Notes: generated from the sequence alone by a model not told the origin. 64,000 nt of DNA from Brucella oryzae (GCA_012103035.1 JAAVLL010000002.1:620001-684000); one strand, 5' to 3'; positions 33,364-44,291 are shown, counted from the first letter of the stretch. A program made the numbers and translations.

Positions 33364-33542
33364 TGCTGCTGCAAGCCACGTTCCCAAGGTCAATTTGAAT
33401 GAGACGTGTCGCGATTGAGACTGAATAGCTTGCTTTCAGTCTGTAACCTCCTTGAACGGGTGTATCCAACTTATGCCCGAAAAATATCGATCATTGCATT
33501 GCTAGAAATCTGTCAGTGTTGTTCGACCTGGAGGAGGTAGAC

Positions 33543-34732
33543 ATGAGCAAGAACCGTGGCGTCGTTTATTTGCGGCCCGGGACAGTCGAAGTGCGTGATA
33601 TTGAAGATCCAGCGTTAGCGGCACCGGACGGAGGAAGCTGGAACATGCCGTTATATTGAAGGTGATCTCAACCAATATTTGTGGTTCGGATCAGCACATG
33701 GTTCGTGGACGCACCACAGCCATGCCCGGACTTGTACTTGGGCATGAAATCACTGGTGAAATCATCGAAAAGGGTAGCGATGTCGAGATGCTCGATGTGG
33801 GTGACATCGTTTCGGTGCCATTCAATGTCGCTTGCGGTCGTTGCCGTTGCTGTAAGTCTCAGGACACTGGCGTTTGCCTGACCGTTAATCCGTCTCGCGC
33901 AGGCGGTGCTTACGGATATGTTGATATGGGCGGCTGGATTGGCGGGCAGGCCCGCTACGTCATGATACCCTATGCTGACTTCAATCTGCTGAAGTTTCCT
34001 GATCGCGAACAGGCGATGGAAAAAATCCGTGACCTTACCATGCTTTCTGATATCTTGCCGACCGGCTTTCATGGTGCGGTCAAGGCTGGAGTCGGGGTTG
34101 GCTCGGTTGTGTATGTCGCGGGCGCAGGGCCAGTCGGTCTTGCTGCCGCCGCATCCGCACGCATTCTAGGTGCTGCGGTCGTCATGATCGGCGATTTCAA
34201 TAAGGAGCGCCTTGATCACGCACGGAAAGTGGGGTTTGAGCCTATCGATCTTTCAGCAAGTGACCGTCTCGGTGATATGATTGCAGAGGTCACTGGCAGC
34301 AATGAGGTTGATAGTGCAATTGATGCAGTTGGTTTCGAGGCGCGCGGTCATAGCGGTGGCGAACAGCCGGCAATTGTGCTGAACCAGATGATGGAAATAA
34401 CCCGTCCTGCAGGGGCAATCGGTATTCCGGGACTCTATGTCACTGAAGATCCCGGCGCCGTCGATAATGCCGCGAAACAAGGCAGTCTGTCGCTGCGCTT
34501 CGGTCTCGGTTGGGCCAAGGCACAGTCATTCCATACAGGCCAGACACCTGTTTTGAAATATAATCGTCAGTTGATGCAGGCTATCCTCCACGGACGCCTG
34601 AATATCGCCGAGATTGTCAACGCTCAGGTCATATCGCTTGAGGATGCGGCGAAGGGCTATGAGAGCTTCGATCAGGGCGCGGCGAAGAAGTTCGTTCTCG
34701 ATCCGCATGGGCTTGTGGGCAAGGCTGCCTGA
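33543..34732 (+). CDS. fdhA: Glutathione-independent formaldehyde dehydrogenase (one frameshift)
   Basis: The ~397-residue zinc-dependent medium-chain dehydrogenase starts MSKNRGVVYLRPGTVEVRDI behind a strong GGAGGAGG site. A shift near 33632 is repaired by one base (PDGRKLEHAVILKVISTNIC). Catalytic zinc ligands are in NICGSDQHMVRGR and LGHEITGE. The structural zinc loop is CGRCRCCKSQDTGVC. The NAD-binding motif is VYVAGAGPVGLAAAASA. The long HSGGEQPAIVLNQMMEITR insertion marks the Pseudomonas-type FdhA subfamily, in which tightly bound NAD allows oxidation of formaldehyde, or dismutation of aldehydes, without glutathione. It stands alone with its own terminator, so it is probably a single-gene detoxification unit. 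Confidence 0.9.
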
Positions 34733-34756
34733 TACATATTTATTCTAATGCGGGTG

Positions 34757-34782
34757 AAAGGGCGCTCCGATGAGCGCCCTTT
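34757..34782 (+). terminator. Intrinsic terminator after fdhA
   Basis: A 10-bp stem AAAGGGCGCT/AGCGCCCTTT (34757-34766 with 34773-34782) with a 6-base loop CCGATG starts 24 bases past the fdhA stop. The T-rich descending arm and trailing bases (CCCTTTTATTG) make a standard Rho-independent terminator for the rightward transcript. Confidence 0.85.
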
Positions 34783-35159
34783 TATTGATATGGCAATAAA
34801 TCTGTGACGTTACAGTTTCTATCGGACGGTATGGCGGTCACAGTCTTGCAGTCCATGTCATGAACATCGCTGTAAGCGGTGAAAAGCCGACGAAGACGGT
34901 CGGGAAGATGCTGGTCATGGAATCGTCGATTGGGCGCTGTTTGCAGCTTTATGCAAGACACCGGCCAAGTAGCCTGAATATTGATGGAATATACCGCGTC
35001 CAACGAGTGTTCACTGATGGGCGGTTCTTGACTATCGCGGCATGACACATCGGGACTGGAAAAGGCTTCCCAGGACTTGCTGTTTTGACTGGATTATCAT
35101 GACAATTTTTCAGTATAATAAGACAATTCGTGATATGTCATGATGGAGTCGGTGGACGT
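34783..35159. other. Intergenic region between fdhA and enuR
   Basis: No supported gene was found in these 377 bases. Short reading frames on both strands lack a ribosome site and resemble no known family. The right end is the enuR promoter region. It contains TATAAT at 35114-35119 and the interrupted inverted repeat TCATGACA (35097-35104) ... TGTCATGA (35136-35143), which flanks that hexamer and ends 16 bases before the enuR start. Confidence 0.5.
35097..35143 (+). promoter_or_regulatory. Candidate enuR promoter with flanking inverted repeat
   Basis: Eight-base arms TCATGACA and TGTCATGA stand 31 bases apart around a TATAAT-like -10 element at 35114-35119. MocR-type regulators such as EnuR bind spaced repeats and often control their own gene, so this is a plausible autoregulatory site. 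No well-spaced -35 hexamer was seen (TTGACT at 35085 is 23 bases upstream of the -10). Confidence 0.4.
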
Positions 35160-36551
35160 ATGTGGGAACCCATATTGAAATGCGCAAGGAGCCACCAAAC
35201 ACCGGCTTTTGACGGATAGAATTGTCGATGATATCGAGAAGGGCATTCTCTTGCCCGCCACGCGCATGCCCACTCATCGCGATCTGGCTCACAAGCTTGG
35301 GCTTTCAGTGCAGACGGTCAGTATCAGCTACAAAGAGGCGGAACGGCGTGGTTATCTGCGCGGCGAGGTTGGCCGGGGAACCTATGTCTGCAACCGTGTG
35401 ACGGAGCGAGCGGACCGGTTCATGCTGGACCGGGATCCGAGCGGGACAGCGGATCTGTCGATTATTCGGGCCGTCTATACAGAAGCACATGAGAATGCCT
35501 CACGTCGCTTGCTGGAAGAAATGAGCCAATCGGACAATGCAGGCTTCATGCGTCCATGTCGTCCAATTGCGGGGCTGGATCGACATCGTGCTGTCGCGCG
35601 AGATTGGCTGCGCAGCTTATCTGTAGACGTTGATCCGGGGCGGATCATCATCACAAACGGTGCTGCACATGGATTGTTTCTTGCTGTCGCTGCTGTCGTC
35701 CAGCCAGGGAGGTGGTGCTCACGGAAAGCCTGACCGACCATGGCATTATCGGTCTTGCCAATGTGCTTGGGTTCACTCTGCGCGGGCTCCCGATCGACGA
35801 ACAGGGCATTTTACCGGATGCGTTTGAAACTGCCTGCAAGATTGGTGACGTCCGTGCACTTGTGATGATCCCTACACTCGGCAATCCAACCAGCCATCTG
35901 ATGAGAACCGAACGCCGTATCGCTATTTCCGAAATCGCTCGACGATATAATGTCTGCGTTATAGAGGATGAAGTTTACAAGCCTATTCTCGAAGATAAAC
36001 TGCCATCAATGCCGGAACTTTTGCCGGAGTTGGGCTTCTTTGTAACGAGCTTCACCAAAACGGTCATGACGGGATTGCGTACGGGTTATCTTGTTGTTCC
36101 GACACACTATTCCATTCGGGTTACATCCATTCTTCGTGTAACGAGCTGGAGCGGTGTCAACCTTATGGCTGAGATGGCCAGTCGCTGGATCGAAGATGGT
36201 ACGGCTGCGGAACTTATTGACATTCAGCGCAGCGAGTTGCGATCCCGTCAGGCACAAGTGACCGACATTCTGGGGCCACTCGTGGCAGGCAGCAATCCGC
36301 TTTCTCTATGCGCCTGGCTGAAAATTCCTCGCAACTGGTCTGAGGATGGGTTGGTGCGCGCGCTTGCCAGCAAAGGCGTTGCGGTCACGCCGTCCGATCC
36401 CTTTGTGGCTGGTGCAGATCGAGGAAGCGGGGGCATCCGGGTCTGTCTTGGCGGACGGCTTTCGCGTTTGGCTTTGCAGACGTCGCTTGAGACGATCCGT
36501 GAGACTTTTGCCCAACTGCCGCCTGTCTATGATGTAGGATCAATTGCCTAG
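35160..36551 (+). CDS. enuR: MocR/GntR-type ectoine regulator EnuR (about three frameshifts)
   Basis: The ~464-residue protein starts MWEPIL at 35160. Two breaks between 35180 and 35205 are repaired to PPNTRLLTDRIVDDIEKG, and another near 35710 to VVQPGEVVLTESL. The N-terminal winged helix is GntR type (MPTHRDLAHKLGLSVQTVSI). The C-terminal ~370 residues form a fold-type I aminotransferase domain: VIEDEVYKPI, and FFVTSFTKTVMTGLRTGYLV with the lysine expected to hold pyridoxal phosphate. In Ruegeria and relatives EnuR represses ectoine uptake and catabolism genes and is released by diaminobutyrate derivatives that react with its PLP. Here it is convergent with the ehu/eut operon instead of heading it. 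The name rests on this neighbourhood and domain layout. Confidence 0.8.
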
Positions 36552-36557
36552 TCGATT

Positions 36558-36662
36558 GATTAGAGCATAATCCGACCGGAGTGAAACGAGGATCGATAAG
36601 ATTATGCTTAAAATAAAATAGGTTGGAGCCGATCTGATTCAATCAGATCGAAATGCGCTCTA
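36558..36662. repeat. Intergenic palindromic repeat element, copy A
   Basis: The element begins GATTAGAGCAT and ends AATGCGCTCTA, like copy B at 62053-62117. It folds into nested hairpins: outer TAGAGC/GCTCTA (36561-36566 with 36657-36662), AGCATAATC/GATTATGCT (36564-36572 with 36600-36608), and a 10-bp stem CGATCTGATT/AATCAGATCG (36630-36650). It lies between the convergent enuR and ehuA genes. Its last three bases form the ehuA stop codon. It may also act as a bidirectional terminator. Confidence 0.7.
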
Positions 36663-37420
36663 AAGTACCGACTGCAAGAACTCCTTGGTCCGTGCTTCCG
36701 TTGGAGACTGGAATATCTGCTCCGGCGTGCCTTGCTCGCAAATGCGGCCTTTATCGAAAAAGCAAACGCGGTCAGAGACTTCGCGGGCAAATCGCATTTC
36801 ATGCGTGACAAGAAGCATGGTCAGATCATGTTCCTGCGCCAGCCCCGAATGACGGAAAGCACTTCACCTACTAACTGCGGGTCAAGTGCGGATGTCGGTT
36901 CATCGAACAACAGGACGCGCGGGCGCATGGCAAGCGAGCGAGCGATAGCGACACGTTGCTGCTGACCTCCCGAAAGCTGTGAAGGATAATGATCCTTCTT
37001 GTCAGTCAACCCTACAAGCGACAATAAGTCGAGCGCACGAGCTTCCGCCTCGCTACGCTTCATGCCCAGAACATGAACCGGGGCCTCGATGATATTACGC
37101 AGCACCGACATATGCGGAAACAGATTGAAGCTCTGGAACACCATGCCGACATGCGATCGGATCTTGCGCAAATGGCCGTCACTCGCCTGAAATTGTCCTT
37201 TGCCGTTCGGCTCATGATAGGACATATCGGCGAGTTCAAGTGCCTTCCTGAAACGGTTCCAGTGTCATGAGAATACGGAGCACCGTCGACTTTCCTGATC
37301 CCGAAGGGCCGATGAGTGTCACTTTCTCGCCGGTTTTACCGAAAAGTTGAAGCGATCCAGCACTGTCAGTGCTCCGAAGCGCTTGGTTACGTCCTGAAAG
37401 CGGATAATTTCCTGGGTCAT
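36660..37420 (-). CDS. ehuA: Ectoine ABC transporter ATPase EhuA (three frameshifts)
   Basis: The ~253-residue ATPase starts [20 protein letters not shown]. Walker A is [17 protein letters not shown], the Q-loop [20 protein letters not shown], signature [20 protein letters not shown], Walker [15 protein letters not shown], and it ends with the switch histidine region [17 protein letters not shown]. Shifts near 37345, 37240 and 36845 are each repaired by one base. This is the polar amino-acid (GlnQ/HisP) subfamily, used by EhuABCD to energise ectoine and hydroxyectoine import. The start overlaps the ehuD stop by four bases. It is the last gene of the leftward operon, and its stop codon is contributed by the repeat element. 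Confidence 0.88.
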
Positions 37421-38107
37421 TTGAGAGCGATCCCGTTTTTGGAAGTGTGCGTTCGAGCAGGCGTATGAGCGCCGAACAAATTAGAGTCAGCACAAGGAAG
37501 ATCAGCCCGACCATCGACAGCGGCACTAAATATTCGAAGGTACGGTCGCCGATCAAATTGGCGAGGTTCAGCATGTCGACAATGCTCACGACAGATAGAA
37601 CCGGCGTCTCTTTCAGCATGGAAACGAGGTAATTACCCATGGCCGGAATGATCCGGGGAATGGCTTGCGGAATGACGATATCGCGATAGGTACGCCACGG
37701 TGTAAGATTCAAAGCGCGTGCCGCTTCCCACTGGCCTCGCGGGATGGCTTCGATGCCGCCGCGATAAACTTCCGAGGTGTAGGCTGAATATTGAAGGCCA
37801 AGTGCCAGAGCGCCTGTCAGGAAGGCAGGCAGAATAATGCCGTAGACCGGCAGCACATAGTAGAGGAAAACAACTGCACCAGCAGCGGTGTGTCGCGCAG
37901 GAACTCCACCACAACGGCTGTCGGCCAGGATATGATCTTATATGGGCTGCGGCGCAGCAGTGCGAAAACGAGACCGAGCACCAGCGCAATTGCGAAACCG
38001 GTGGCAGCAGCCTTCAACGTTACGGTCAGACCGATTGCGAGAATTGGCAGAATGGAAATCGCGAAGGAAAGTGTGGACGAGGTGTCCCAGGCATAGCCGT
38101 AGATCAT
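37417..38107 (-). CDS. ehuD: Ectoine ABC transporter permease EhuD (two frameshifts)
   Basis: The ~230-residue inner-membrane permease starts MIYGYAWDTSSTLSFAISIL and has five or so hydrophobic helices (ILAIGLTVTLKAAATGFAIA; AFLTGALALGLQYSAYTSEV). The EAA loop that docks with the ATPase is RGQWEAARALNLTPWRTYRD followed by IVIPQA. Shifts near 37868 (repaired LVQLFFLYYVLPVYG) and 37436 (repaired PKNGIALK before the stop) are single missing bases. Both its start (with ehuC) and its stop (with ehuA) are four-base ATGA overlaps, so the permease pair and ATPase are translationally coupled. Confidence 0.88.
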
Positions 38108-38761
38108 GCGAAACCTCCAGCCATGGTCTGGCGTCTCAGGCGCCGCTCCAGCCAGCGAATGGCAGCGGCAAGCATGAGCGCCATCGCAAAATAGCCGAGC
38201 AGGGTCAGCGAATAGATTGTCACGCTGTCGAGGGTCAGATTGCGCAAGCGTTGAGCCTGGAAGGTCAGGTCGCTGATCGCAATCAGCGAGGCAAGCGCGG
38301 TATCCTTGAGATTGTGGATTGCAAGGTTACCGAAGGCCGGCATCATTTCGACCACCGCCTGCGGCAGGATGACGTGAAACAGGGTATGCCCCTTGCTGAA
38401 ATTGAGTGCGCGTGCGGCTTCGTGCTGTGCTTCGGGAACAGCCTGCAAGGCGCCGCGCACCACTTCCGCGCCATAGGCGCCGATGTTGAGCCAAGCCCCA
38501 TGATGCCCGTCGTGATCGGATCGAACGAAATGCCGATCAACGGCAAGGCATAGTAGAGCCAGAACAGTTGCACGAGCAGAGACGTCCCGCGGAATATCTC
38601 GATATAGATCACCGCAATCGTGGATAGGACCGGCCCGCCGGCGAAACGGGCAATCCCGGCTGCAAATGCCAGTATAGTGCCGATGGCCATCGAACTGAGG
38701 GCAAGAATGGCGGTGATTTGCGCCCCTTGAAAAGGGCGGGAAGATATTCCGTCCAGTGCAT
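38104..38761 (-). CDS. ehuC: Ectoine ABC transporter permease EhuC (two frameshifts)
   Basis: The ~219-residue permease starts MHWTEYLPALFKGAQITAIL at 38761. Hydrophobic helices include AIGTILAFAAGIARFAGGPV and TIAVIYIEIFRGTSLLVQLF. The EAA loop is EAQHEAARALNFSKGHTLFH followed by VILPQAVVEMMPAF. Shifts near 38715 and 38500 are repaired by one base (IMGLGLNIGAYGAEVVRG). It is paired with EhuD as the two membrane subunits of the ectoine importer. It follows ehuB by 72 bases, a gap that may allow higher expression of the binding protein. Confidence 0.87.
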
Positions 38762-38833
38762 ATGGTCGTCTCCCGGTTGAGATGAGACAATGCCCGCCGA
38801 GCCGCTGGCCGGTTCGGCGGGCCGCAAATCGAT

Positions 38834-39696
38834 TTACTTTGCGTTGCAGAGGCTGGCCGTATCCACGGTTCTTGCAGCTTCTACGCTTTCTTCGCTAAGC
38901 CCGTAGTTCATCAGGATTTTCTTGTAGTCATCGGTCTTTTTGAATTCGATAAGTTCCTTGTTGAAGGCCTCATAGAATTCCTTGTCTTCCGGGCGGAAGC
39001 TGAAAGCGCCGAAGCTTCTGGCGGATTTGCCGTCGACAACCGGATCGGTGAATGGGTGCGCCTGTTCCAGTTCCGGTGAATTATCGACCAGTTTGGCCAC
39101 CGTCAGCTCGGTCGCCGCATAGGCGTCGGCGCGCCCGGTCTGGACCGTTGATGGCGCGTCGGCATTGCCCTGGATCATGACGATCTGCGATTCATCAATG
39201 CCCATTCCATGCAGGAAATCGATCTGGTCCGCGCCGGAAACGATCGCGACTTTCAGCGATGGGTCCTTCTTGATGTCTTCATAGGAATGAATGTTCTTCG
39301 GGTTTCCCTTGGGAACCAGAAGGCCCTCACCGTAACTCGAATTCGCAACGGTGAACTGCACCTGCCTGCAGCGATCGGGCAGGACGTTTTGCTCTGCGGC
39401 AACGAATTCGAACCGCTTCGCCTTCAGGCCGGGAATGAGCGAGCCGAACGGAGTAACTGTCCAGTCGATTTCCTCGATGCCGAGTTTCTTGAAGATTGCA
39501 GCCGCGACATCAGGGCCGATGCCCTGGCCGCGCCGCTTTCGTCCATGTAGCCATAGGGGACTTCGTTGGCTGTCGCTCCGCGAACGAAGCCCGCACTCTT
39601 GAGATCGTCGACCGTGACGGCCTGTGACGGAAGCGTGAGAGCGAGAACCGCAGCTGTCGAAAACAGGGCGGAAATCGTATGAAGTTTCATGCGCAT
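38834..39696 (-). CDS. ehuB: Ectoine-binding periplasmic protein EhuB (frameshifted)
   Basis: The ~287-residue precursor starts MRMKLHTISALFSTAAVLAL (GAGGAG site 8 bases upstream) with a signal peptide ending near SQA. The mature protein is a family 3 solute-binding protein: GFVRGATANEVPYGYMDESG, PFGSLIPGLKAKRFEFVAAE, RCRQVQFTVANSSYGEGLLV, then AIVSGADQIDFLHGMG and FGAFSFRPEDKEFYEAF. The break near 39530 is repaired by one base (AAQGIGPDVAAAIFKKLGIE). EhuB in S. meliloti binds ectoine and hydroxyectoine with high affinity using aromatic side chains in the cleft. It delivers substrate to EhuCD. Confidence 0.88.
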
Positions 39697-39763
39697 CGTG
39701 TTCACTCCTCTTTATGAATGCCGGTTGTTTTGCCCGGCTTGTCGGTGGCTGGTATTGATCGGT

Positions 39764-40789
39764 TTACTTCGAGGCAGGCTCCTTACTGATCGTGGCAATG
39801 ACCGACAGGCAGTCGCCCATCTTGATGAGACCGGGAAAATGCCGGGCCGCAAGAACGCCGTCGAGCGCTGCGCGGTATTCCTGCGGAGCCACGCCGGTGC
39901 GGGCGACGGTATGAACGCGCGCAATGAGGTCGCCTTTGCGTAACTCCGTACCGAGATCGACCAAAGGCTCGAGCAGGCCTTCCGTATCGGCAAAGCCGAA
40001 ACATTCCTGCGACGGCATATCAAGCCATGTCGTGGGGATAGCTCCATTTCCCCTTGCAGAATGCCTGCATGACGCAAAAGGTTGCGGATGCCGCGTTTGG
40101 CTATGGAGGCCGTGCGGGCGGAAATCGTGCCGCCGCCGGAAAGCTCGGTCGTGACGAATACCTTGCCCGCTTCTTCCGCTATCGTATCGTACATGCCGAC
40201 AGCGTCGATCTCGATCATCCGCATGGAGAAAGGTGCCGAAAAGGCTTTGACGGCCGCAAAACAGCGAGCTTCCTGTGCTGTGTCGGGCAAGGCGTGTGCG
40301 GCGGCATAAGGCAGGAAATCGAGCGTTCGCCCACCGGAATGAAAATCCATGACGATATCGGCTGCGGGCAGAAGGTAGCGGGTGAAATAATCGGCAATCT
40401 TTTCTGTGACGGTGCCATCCGGGCGCCCCGGAAAACTGCGGTTGAGGTTGCCCTTGTCAATGGGGATGTGCGCGTTCCCGCCAGAAAGGCAGGAAAGTTC
40501 ATTGCAGGAACGATGATGACCCGTCCGCTGATCTCTTCAGGCTTCAGATTGGCGGCGAGATCGTAGAGAGCGACCGGGCCTTCATATTCGTCGCCGTGAT
40601 TGGCTCCGGTCAGCAGGGCCGTTGGACCATCGCCGTTGCGGATCACGCAGATGGGCAGCATCAGCGATCCCCAGGCGGAATCGTCCCTCGACCATGGCAG
40701 CCGCAAATGCCGTGCTGCACGCCGTCGCGGTCGAGATCGACGGTCGGCGTGATCGGGGAGGGACGTGAGGGAGGCGAGGTGTGCATCAT
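39764..40789 (-). CDS. eutE: N-acetyl-diaminobutyrate deacetylase EutE/DoeB (frameshifted)
   Basis: The ~341-residue protein starts MMHTSPPSRPSPITPTVDLD. It belongs to the succinylglutamate desuccinylase/aspartoacylase (M14-like zinc) family: LLTGANHGDEYEGPVALYDL carries the zinc ligands H and E, IVMDFHSGGRTLDFLPYAAA the third histidine, and VFVTTELSGGGTISARTASI the catalytic region. Breaks near 40690, 40445 and 40035 are repaired by one base each (DGVQHGFLRLPWSRDDSAWG; PIDKGNLNRSFPGRPDG). DoeB removes the acetyl group from N-alpha-acetyl-L-2,4-diaminobutyrate formed by EutD/DoeA. It starts 10 bases after the eutD stop. Confidence 0.88.
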
Positions 40790-40798
40790 CGCGGCGTC

Positions 40799-41975
40799 CT
40801 AATCCTTGACCACGAGCTTGCGCGGCACATTCGACAGGCATTCCACGCCCGTTTCGGTGATCACGATGCTTTCGGTGATCTCCAGCCCCATGGTTTCCAG
40901 CCAGAGACCTGTCATGAAATGAAAGGTCATGCCGGGCTGCAATTCGGTGCGGTCGCCGGGGCGCAGGCTCATCGTGCGTTCGCCCCAATCGGGCGGATAG
41001 GACAGGCCGATGGAATAACCCGTCCGGTTGTCCTTGATGATTCCGTATTTCTTCAGCACGGCGAAGAAGCCGTTTGCGATGTCTTCGCATGTATTGCCGG
41101 GGCGGGCGGCGGCAAGTCCCGCCTCCATGCCTTCAAGCGTTGCCTTTTCGGCATCGAGAAATGCCTGCGTCGGCTTGCCGAGAAATACCGTGCGCGACAG
41201 CGGCAATGGTAGCGTTTATAGCAACCGGCAATTTCGAAGAAGGTGCCTTCGCCGGTCTTCATCGGCAGATCGTTCCAGGTCAGATGCGGTGCTGATGCGT
41301 CGGGTCCGGAAGGCAGCAACGGCACAATGGCTGGATAATCGCCGCCGAAATCATCAACGCCGCGCGTGCCTGCATCGTAGATTTCAGCAACCAGATCGCA
41401 TTTGCGCATGCCCGGCTCGATTTTGTCGACAATGCGCCGGTGCATGGCTTCAACGATGCGACCGGCCTTGCGCATATAGTCGATTTCCGTCGGGCTTTTG
41501 ACGGCGCGCTGCCAGTTGACCAGTCCTTGCGCATCCATGAAGCGGGCATTCGGCAGGTGTTTCTGCAAAGCATGATGCGCGGCAGCTGTATACCAGTAAT
41601 TGTCGAACTCGACGGCGATGGTTTTGTTAGCCCAGCCCTTTTCTTCCAGCATTGATGCCAGCAGATCCATGGGGTGTCGTTCCAGCGACTGCACATAATG
41701 ATCGGGATAGCCGATAATATTGTCGTGGCTGAGCCATGCAGTGCGTTTCGCGCCGTTGCCATCCTGACCGCGACCGTACCAGATCGGCTCATCTTCCATC
41801 GAAAGCACAACGCATTGATGAACATAGAAGGACCAACCGTCATAGCCGGTGAGCCAATGCATATTGGAGGGTCAGTGACGATGATAATATCGAAGCCTGC
41901 CTTCTCCATGGCGCGACGGGTTTTGGCTATTCGCTGATCGTATTCCGCGCGGGTGAAGTTGAGTTCCACACTCAT
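40799..41975 (-). CDS. eutD: Ectoine hydrolase EutD/DoeA (two frameshifts)
   Basis: The ~392-residue M24-family (creatinase-like) enzyme starts MSVELNFTRAEYDQRIAKTR. The N-terminal domain includes MHWLTGYDGWSFYVHQCVV. The pita-bread C-terminal domain includes FFEIAGCYKRYHCPLSRTVF, GYSIGLSYPPDWGERTMSLR and GMTFHFMTGLWLETMGLEIT. Shifts near 41865 (repaired VTDPSNMHWLTG) and 41205 (YHCPLSRTV) are single missing bases. DoeA opens the ectoine ring to N-acetyl-diaminobutyrate. Canonical metal ligands of M24 peptidases are partly replaced in this subfamily. It overlaps eutC by four bases. Confidence 0.9.
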
Positions 41976-42988
41976 CGACTGGCTCCTGCAGTTTTGGTTG
42001 AATCTATTTTCGCGCCTGCGTCGTGCAGGCTGGCACGCTCCGTTGCGAGGCGCGCTATCGCAGTGTCCTGAACACCTGTGCCCGTGAGGTCGCAGAAGGT
42101 TATGTCGTCTGCCTGCCGCTGGAATGCGGCGGCATCGAGAACGATTTGACCCAATTCTGGAAAGACGGTATCCGCTGCAATAATTCCCGCTGAAATTGCA
42201 TGATGCAATTCACCCAGCCTGCGCGTCTGGGACAGGCTGTCGGCAACATAGATGATTGGGCGCCGGAACAGATCAGGATCGATCTCGTTCTTGTGTTCGG
42301 CATCCGAGCCCATCGCAGTGAGGTGCTGCCCCGGCGCCAGCCATTCTGCCTTGACGAGCGGGGTTTCCGACGGGGTTGTCGTGACGATGATGTCAGATCC
42401 GTCACAGGCCTCTTTTGCATCTGCGACCGCTTTGACCGCTATTCCCAGCCTTTCGGTCAGGGTTCGGGCGGCGTTCCCGGCATTTTCAAAGTTTCGAGCC
42501 CAAATCCTTGCTTCGCGGATGGAACGCACGAGCGTCAATGCTTCAAGCTGCATTGCTGCCTGCATCCCCGCGCCGAAGATGGTGGCCACATGGGCGTCTT
42601 CCCGCGCCAGATATTTTGCGGCGACAGCGCCGGCAGCCGCAGTGCGCACATCGGTCAGATAGCCATTATCCAGCAACAGTGCTTCGATAAGCCCGGTCTT
42701 AGCCGAAAACTGGATCATCAGCCCATTGGTGGACGAAAGGCCGATGGAAGGATTGTTGAAGAAGCCGGGACTTACCTTGATGGCGAAACTGTCAAGCCCC
42801 GGAATATAGGCCGTCTTCACGTCAACTTCGCCACGTTCGGCGGGGATATCCAGTCGAAGAATGGGCGGCATGCTGACGCCGCCGCTGGCGAGGGCCCGAA
42901 AAGCACCTTCCACGCAAGCCACACTTTCAAGGTCGAGAGATATGATCTGTCGCAGATCTGCTTCCGTCAGAATTCTCATCTCGGCCAT
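41972..42988 (-). CDS. eutC: EutC, ornithine cyclodeaminase/mu-crystallin family
   Basis: This intact 338-residue protein starts MAEMRILTEADLRQIISLDL. The substrate face includes RGEVDVKTAYIPGLDSFAIK. The dinucleotide motif is VATIFGAGMQAAMQLEALTL, followed by RIWARNFENA and SDIIVTTTPSETPLVKAEWL, typical of the NAD-binding OCD/CRYM family. In ectoine clusters EutC works with EutB (and usually EutA) to convert the hydroxyl branch of 5-hydroxyectoine into the ectoine pathway. The start overlaps the eutB stop by one base (TGATG) and its stop overlaps eutD. Confidence 0.87.
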   Translation of the reverse strand: MAEMRILTEADLRQIISLDLESVACVEGAFRALASGGVSMPPILRLDIPAERGEVDVKTAYIPGLDSFAIKVSPGFFNNPSIGLSSTNGLMIQFSAKTGLIEALLLDNGYLTDVRTAAAGAVAAKYLAREDAHVATIFGAGMQAAMQLEALTLVRSIREARIWARNFENAGNAARTLTERLGIAVKAVADAKEACDGSDIIVTTTPSETPLVKAEWLAPGQHLTAMGSDAEHKNEIDPDLFRRPIIYVADSLSQTRRLGELHHAISAGIIAADTVFPELGQIVLDAAAFQRQADDITFCDLTGTGVQDTAIARLATERASLHDAGAKIDSTKTAGASR

Positions 42989-43997
42989 CAGCCTGCCCTC
43001 CGATAGCGATCTTCCACGATTGCGCGATGCTGTTCTGGATCGATATTGCGACCCGAGATAATGATGGCGGTTGCTCCCGTTGGCTGGACCTTGCCGCTCA
43101 ACAAGGCAGCAATGCCGACCGCTGCCGCGCCTTCGATGATTTCGCCTTCCTGCGTCGCTGCATGTCTGATCCCGGCGGCAATCTCCTCTTCGTCAAGCAG
43201 GACCACGTCGTCCAGCAAGGCGCGGCACATGGCGAAAGTCCAATGATTGTCCAGCCCGATGCCGCCGCCCAGTGAATCCGCCAGTGTTTCCAGTTCCTCG
43301 ACATTGATCGGCTTGCCGGCTTTGAGACTGGCATCCATGGCTGCTCCACGACACATCGAAATGCCGATCACGCGGATTGTGGGGCGCCGGGCTTTGACGG
43401 CTGCGGCGATACCGGCAGCAAGTCCCCGCCCGAAAGAGGAATAAGGACCGTTTCCGTGGCCGGTTGGTCATCGATGATTTCCAGACCGATTGTGCCCTGT
43501 CCGGCAATAATGCGCGGATCGTCGAATGGCGGAATGACGTTCATTCCTTCTTCGCCGGCCAGTCGCGTGACCTCATCCATGGCGTCATCCTGCGATTTCC
43601 CGACGATACGCACGTCTGCGCCGAGATCGCGGATCGCATCGACCTTGTTGCGCGGCACCAGCGATGACAGGCAGATCGTAGCGCTCAATCCCTGTTGGGT
43701 CGCTGCGTGAGCAAGGGCGCGGCCATGATTGCCGGTTGAGGCGGTCACAACTCCGCGCTTGCGCTCTTCCGGCGGCAGGCTAAGGACGGCATTGGTCGCG
43801 CCGCGCAGCTTGAAGCTGCCGGTCGTCTGTCGATTTTCAAGTTTCAGATAAACTGGTGTCTCGACAAGTTCGCTGAGATATTCGGAACGCACGAGCGGCG
43901 TTCGCACGACAAGACCGTTCAGCCTGTCGCGCGCTGCTTCGATTTCCTCAAGACCAATCGTCTCATTAGTCGTTTTTGGCACGGCGCCGCCTCTCAT
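42988..43997 (-). CDS. eutB: EutB, threonine dehydratase-like PLP enzyme (one frameshift)
   Basis: The ~336-residue enzyme is read from ATG at 43997 (MRGGAVPKTTNETIGLEEIE). GTG at 43982 with an upstream GAGAGG is an alternative. PLP-lysine is in RQTTGSFKLRGATNAVLSLP, the phosphate loop is VTASTGNHGRALAHAATQQG, and a glycine-rich loop follows at LIPLSGGGLAAGIAAAVKAR once one base is restored near 43430. The rest (DNHWTFAMCRALLDDVVLLD, IIEGAAAVGIAALL) is typical fold-type II. It removes the hydroxyl-derived water in hydroxyectoine breakdown. It is the first gene of the operon and diverges from asnC across ~295 bases. Confidence 0.86.
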
Positions 43998-44291
43998 AGC
44001 GTCATGGCAATGGGGAAAGCTGCGTCGAGTTTTGCCGAGTGCGGCAACGGATGAGCGGACAAAAGGCGCAATAATGCACCATGTGCGAAACCGTAAGGCC
44101 GCATCTTCGTTCCCCATATGCTTGATTTTTGTTCTTGTCCCTATGTGTGAAAGACCATGCCGATCATGTCAATGATTATATTGGATCATTACAATTTTGA
44201 TCTGTAACGACTTTTCGACGCTTGAGCCTTGTCAGCGAAGCAGGGCCATGCCAATGAGAACAGGAATGTGTGCAGATGCTGGATCAACAAA

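Noticed and set aside
34757..34782. Operator for fdhA
   Set aside because: The stem-loop is 3' of the gene with a T-rich tail, so it is a terminator.
34782..35048. Overlapping short frames between fdhA and enuR as a gene
   Set aside because: No ribosome site, no family resemblance, and both strands have similar-length frames as expected by chance.
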